This document shows positions 12,171 to 14,129 of a stretch of DNA of 14,129 nt, in pieces (within the stretch, counting starts at the first letter, position 1; each line of letters starts with the position of its first letter). The notes below the pieces were generated by a model that saw nothing but the letters and a program-made list of their open reading frames with translations, made no database searches and was not told the origin of the DNA. Source of the stretch: Nitrosomonas sp. UBA6494 (GTDB lineage Bacteria > Pseudomonadota > Gammaproteobacteria > Burkholderiales > Nitrosomonadaceae); NCBI GenBank assembly GCA_002435335.1, contig DJMI01000035.1, positions 672-14,800 of the forward strand. The letters run 5' to 3'. The position numbers and the translations under genes are program-made.

Positions 12171-14129
12171 TTAACTGCCTTCGTCGCTGTCTTCGCTCTC
12201 GACAACGCGTTCCAAGCCAGCAAGTTTCTCCCCGGCATCCAGATTGATCAGTGTGACACCTTGCGTTGCGCGACTCATTTCGCGTACTTCGTTGACGCGC
12301 GTCCGAATCATCACGCCGCCGGAGGTGATCAGAATGATTTCGTCGTTGGGTTTTACCAATTTTGCAGTGACGACTTTGCCGTTGCGCGGACTGGTGATGA
12401 TTGCGATCATTCCTTGTGTGCCGCGGTTATGGCGAGTGTATTCGCTGATCGGTGTGCGCTTACCGTAACCGTTTTCCGTAGCGGTCAGTACCGCGAGCTC
12501 TTCATTTTCGGCTACCAGCATTGAAATGACTTGCTGCCCGCTGCCGAGCTTCATGCCACGTACGCCGCGTGCGGTGCGTCCCATTGGTCGCACGTCGTTT
12601 TCGTCAAAACGCATCGCCTTGCCGTTATCCGAGAATAGCATGACATCGTGTTTGCCTTCAGTTAATTCGACGCCGATCAAGTAATCACCCTCGTCGAGTC
12701 CAATGGCGATAATGCCGCTGCTGCGCGGACGGGAAAATTCGGACAGCGGTGTTTTCTTAACAGTGCCGAACGCGGTGGCCATAAAGACGAAGTGATTGTC
12801 GTCGAAGGTTTTGACCGGCAGGATGGCATTGATTTTTTCGCCTTCTTCCAATTGCACCAGGTTGACGATCGGTTTACCGAGTGATTGTCGGCTGCCTTGC
12901 GGTACGTCGTAAACCTTGATCCAATACACGCGTCCGAGGCTTGAGAAGCACAAAATATAATCGTGCGTGTTGGCGATAAATAACTTGTCGATGAAATCGT
13001 CTTCCTTGGTGCCGGTAGCCTGTTTACCGCGGCCGCCGCGCTTTTGTGCGCGGTATTCGTCTAGCGATTGCGATTTGATGTAACCGCTGTGCGACAGCGT
13101 AACCACGACATCTGTCGGAGCGATCAAGTCTTCCATACTCAAATCTTGCGTACTGAGGACAATTTCGCTGCGGCGTTGGTCGCCGAATTGCTGTTTGATC
13201 GTGCCTAATTCTTCGGTGATGATAGCGGTGATGCGTTGCGGATTGGCGAGAATATCTAAGTAATCGATGATTCTGTCGATGACTTCCTTGTATTCATCGA
13301 CGATTTTTTCTTGTTCCAGGCCGGTCAAGCGTTGCAGGCGCAATTCCAGAATCGCTTGTGCTTGTTCATCGGATAAGTAATAACCTTGCGATTGCAAACC
13401 AAATGCGGAATCCAATCCCTCGGGGCGCAATGCATTGGCATCTTCCAGTGCGCGCGTCAGCATTTCTTTAACCAGCATGGATTGCCAGGCTCTTGCCATC
13501 AAAGCCGTTTTGGCGTCAGACGGTGTGGCTGCCGCTTTGATCAAAGCGATGATTTCATCGACATTGGAGAGTGCGACCGCTAAGCCTTCCAGGATATGGC
13601 CGCGTTCGCGTGCTTTTTTCAATTCGAAAACCGTGCGGCGCGTGACGACTTCGCGGCGATGGCGCAAGAAAGCATCTAGGATCTGCTTCAGATTCAGCAA
13701 ACGCGGTTGGCCGTCGAGCAATGCCACCATGTTCATGCCGAACGTGTCTTGCATTTGCGTTTCTTTGTACAAGTTGTTCAGAATGACTTCGGGCATTTCG
13801 CCGCGCTTCAGTTCGATGACCACGCGCATGCCGGATTTGTCGGATTCATCGCGAAGATCGGAAATACCTTCGATTTTTTTCTCGCGCACCAATTCGCCGA
13901 TGCGGATCAGCAAATTGGCTTTATTTACTTGATAAGGTAATTCGTCGATGACGATGCATTGGCGGCTGCCTTTTTCCATGTCTTCGAAGTGCGTGCGGGC
14001 ACGCATCACTACGCGTCCCCGTCCGGTACGATAACCGTCTTTGACGCCTTCAACGCCGTAAATAATGCCTGCCGTTGGGAAGTCCGGCGCTGGTATGTAT
14101 TCAATCAGTTCGTCAATGCTGATTTCAGG
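12171..14129 (-). CDS. gyrA: DNA gyrase subunit A, C-terminal two thirds (5' end outside window)
   Basis: 652 codons are visible, starting in the breakage-reunion domain with PEISIDELIEYIPAPDFPTA and continuing through the tower and coiled-coil (LKKARERGHILEGLAVAL) to the exit-gate motif EAQ-like ELRLQRLTGLEQEKI. The C-terminal beta-pinwheel that wraps DNA follows, with the GyrA box QKRGGRGK (13023-13046), which separates GyrA from ParC. The catalytic tyrosine and quinolone-resistance region are outside the window. The protein ends in an acidic tail (ESEDSDEGS). The frame is open at the window edge, so any start seen here (GTG 14009) is internal. serC follows after 10 bases. No intein or insertion is present. 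Confidence 0.97.
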   Translation of the reverse strand, partial: PEISIDELIEYIPAPDFPTAGIIYGVEGVKDGYRTGRGRVVMRARTHFEDMEKGSRQCIVIDELPYQVNKANLLIRIGELVREKKIEGISDLRDESDKSGMRVVIELKRGEMPEVILNNLYKETQMQDTFGMNMVALLDGQPRLLNLKQILDAFLRHRREVVTRRTVFELKKARERGHILEGLAVALSNVDEIIALIKAAATPSDAKTALMARAWQSMLVKEMLTRALEDANALRPEGLDSAFGLQSQGYYLSDEQAQAILELRLQRLTGLEQEKIVDEYKEVIDRIIDYLDILANPQRITAIITEELGTIKQQFGDQRRSEIVLSTQDLSMEDLIAPTDVVVTLSHSGYIKSQSLDEYRAQKRGGRGKQATGTKEDDFIDKLFIANTHDYILCFSSLGRVYWIKVYDVPQGSRQSLGKPIVNLVQLEEGEKINAILPVKTFDDNHFVFMATAFGTVKKTPLSEFSRPRSSGIIAIGLDEGDYLIGVELTEGKHDVMLFSDNGKAMRFDENDVRPMGRTARGVRGMKLGSGQQVISMLVAENEELAVLTATENGYGKRTPISEYTRHNRGTQGMIAIITSPRNGKVVTAKLVKPNDEIILITSGGVMIRTRVNEVREMSRATQGVTLINLDAGEKLAGLERVVESEDSDEGS

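Noticed and set aside
12161..12238. Longer serC start at 12238 giving 26 extra residues.
   Set aside because: The extension overlaps the end of gyrA and is unlike the SerC family, which begins at MDAIYNFSAGP.
1..14129. CRISPR arrays, tRNA or rRNA genes, inteins, and phage or toxin-antitoxin modules.
   Set aside because: No regularly spaced direct repeats, cloverleaf-like sequence or recognisable phage or toxin proteins were seen on either strand.

Overview
The window looks like a chromosomal segment of a betaproteobacterium, probably an ammonia oxidiser of the Nitrosomonas type. The grounds are moderate G+C, the serC/pheA/hisC/tyrA cluster downstream of gyrA that is typical of Betaproteobacteria, and IS4-family debris. 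The genus is inference. Almost all genes lie on the minus strand; phoB is the main exception.

Layout from left to right. Positions 1-3395 (minus) hold one uninterrupted reading frame of 1131 codons that leaves the window at its 3' end. It encodes a very unusual fusion: signal peptide, DoxX-like membrane region, NDH-2-like pyridine nucleotide/flavin oxidoreductase, cyclic-nucleotide-binding domain, BLUF blue-light sensor, and the start of a class III nucleotidyl cyclase domain. The BLUF-linker-cyclase part aligns end to end with the Beggiatoa photoactivated adenylyl cyclase bPAC as I recall it. The photochemical residues are kept, but the first cyclase metal aspartate is Ser and the second is Glu. 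This is the most interesting object in the window. Positions 3396-3892 are a scarred intergenic region with a likely remnant of the 3' end of kup, a short PTS-like remnant and a good Pho box in front of phoB (3893-4636, plus), which has no phoR beside it here. Positions 4637-4889 hold no convincing gene.

Positions 4890-5760 (minus) are a two-gene unit: a DUF211 protein followed by a VIT1/CCC1-like membrane transporter. Positions 5939-6230 hold the decayed C-terminal end of an IS4-type transposase. A small lipoprotein gene (6288-6485) with a possible promoter and long leader follows.

Positions 6712-14129 are a compact minus-strand cluster, in transcription order gyrA (partial), serC, a serA-type dehydrogenase, pheA, hisC, tyrA. 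Gaps run from an 8-base overlap to 47 bases, so it probably behaves as one transcription unit. It joins the last subunit steps of DNA gyrase, two steps of serine synthesis (SerA, SerC; SerC also serves pyridoxal phosphate synthesis), and the chorismate to phenylalanine/tyrosine branch (PheA, HisC-type aminotransferase, TyrA). The aroA-cmk-rpsA genes that often follow tyrA in related bacteria are not present here; the lipoprotein and IS remnant occupy that place.
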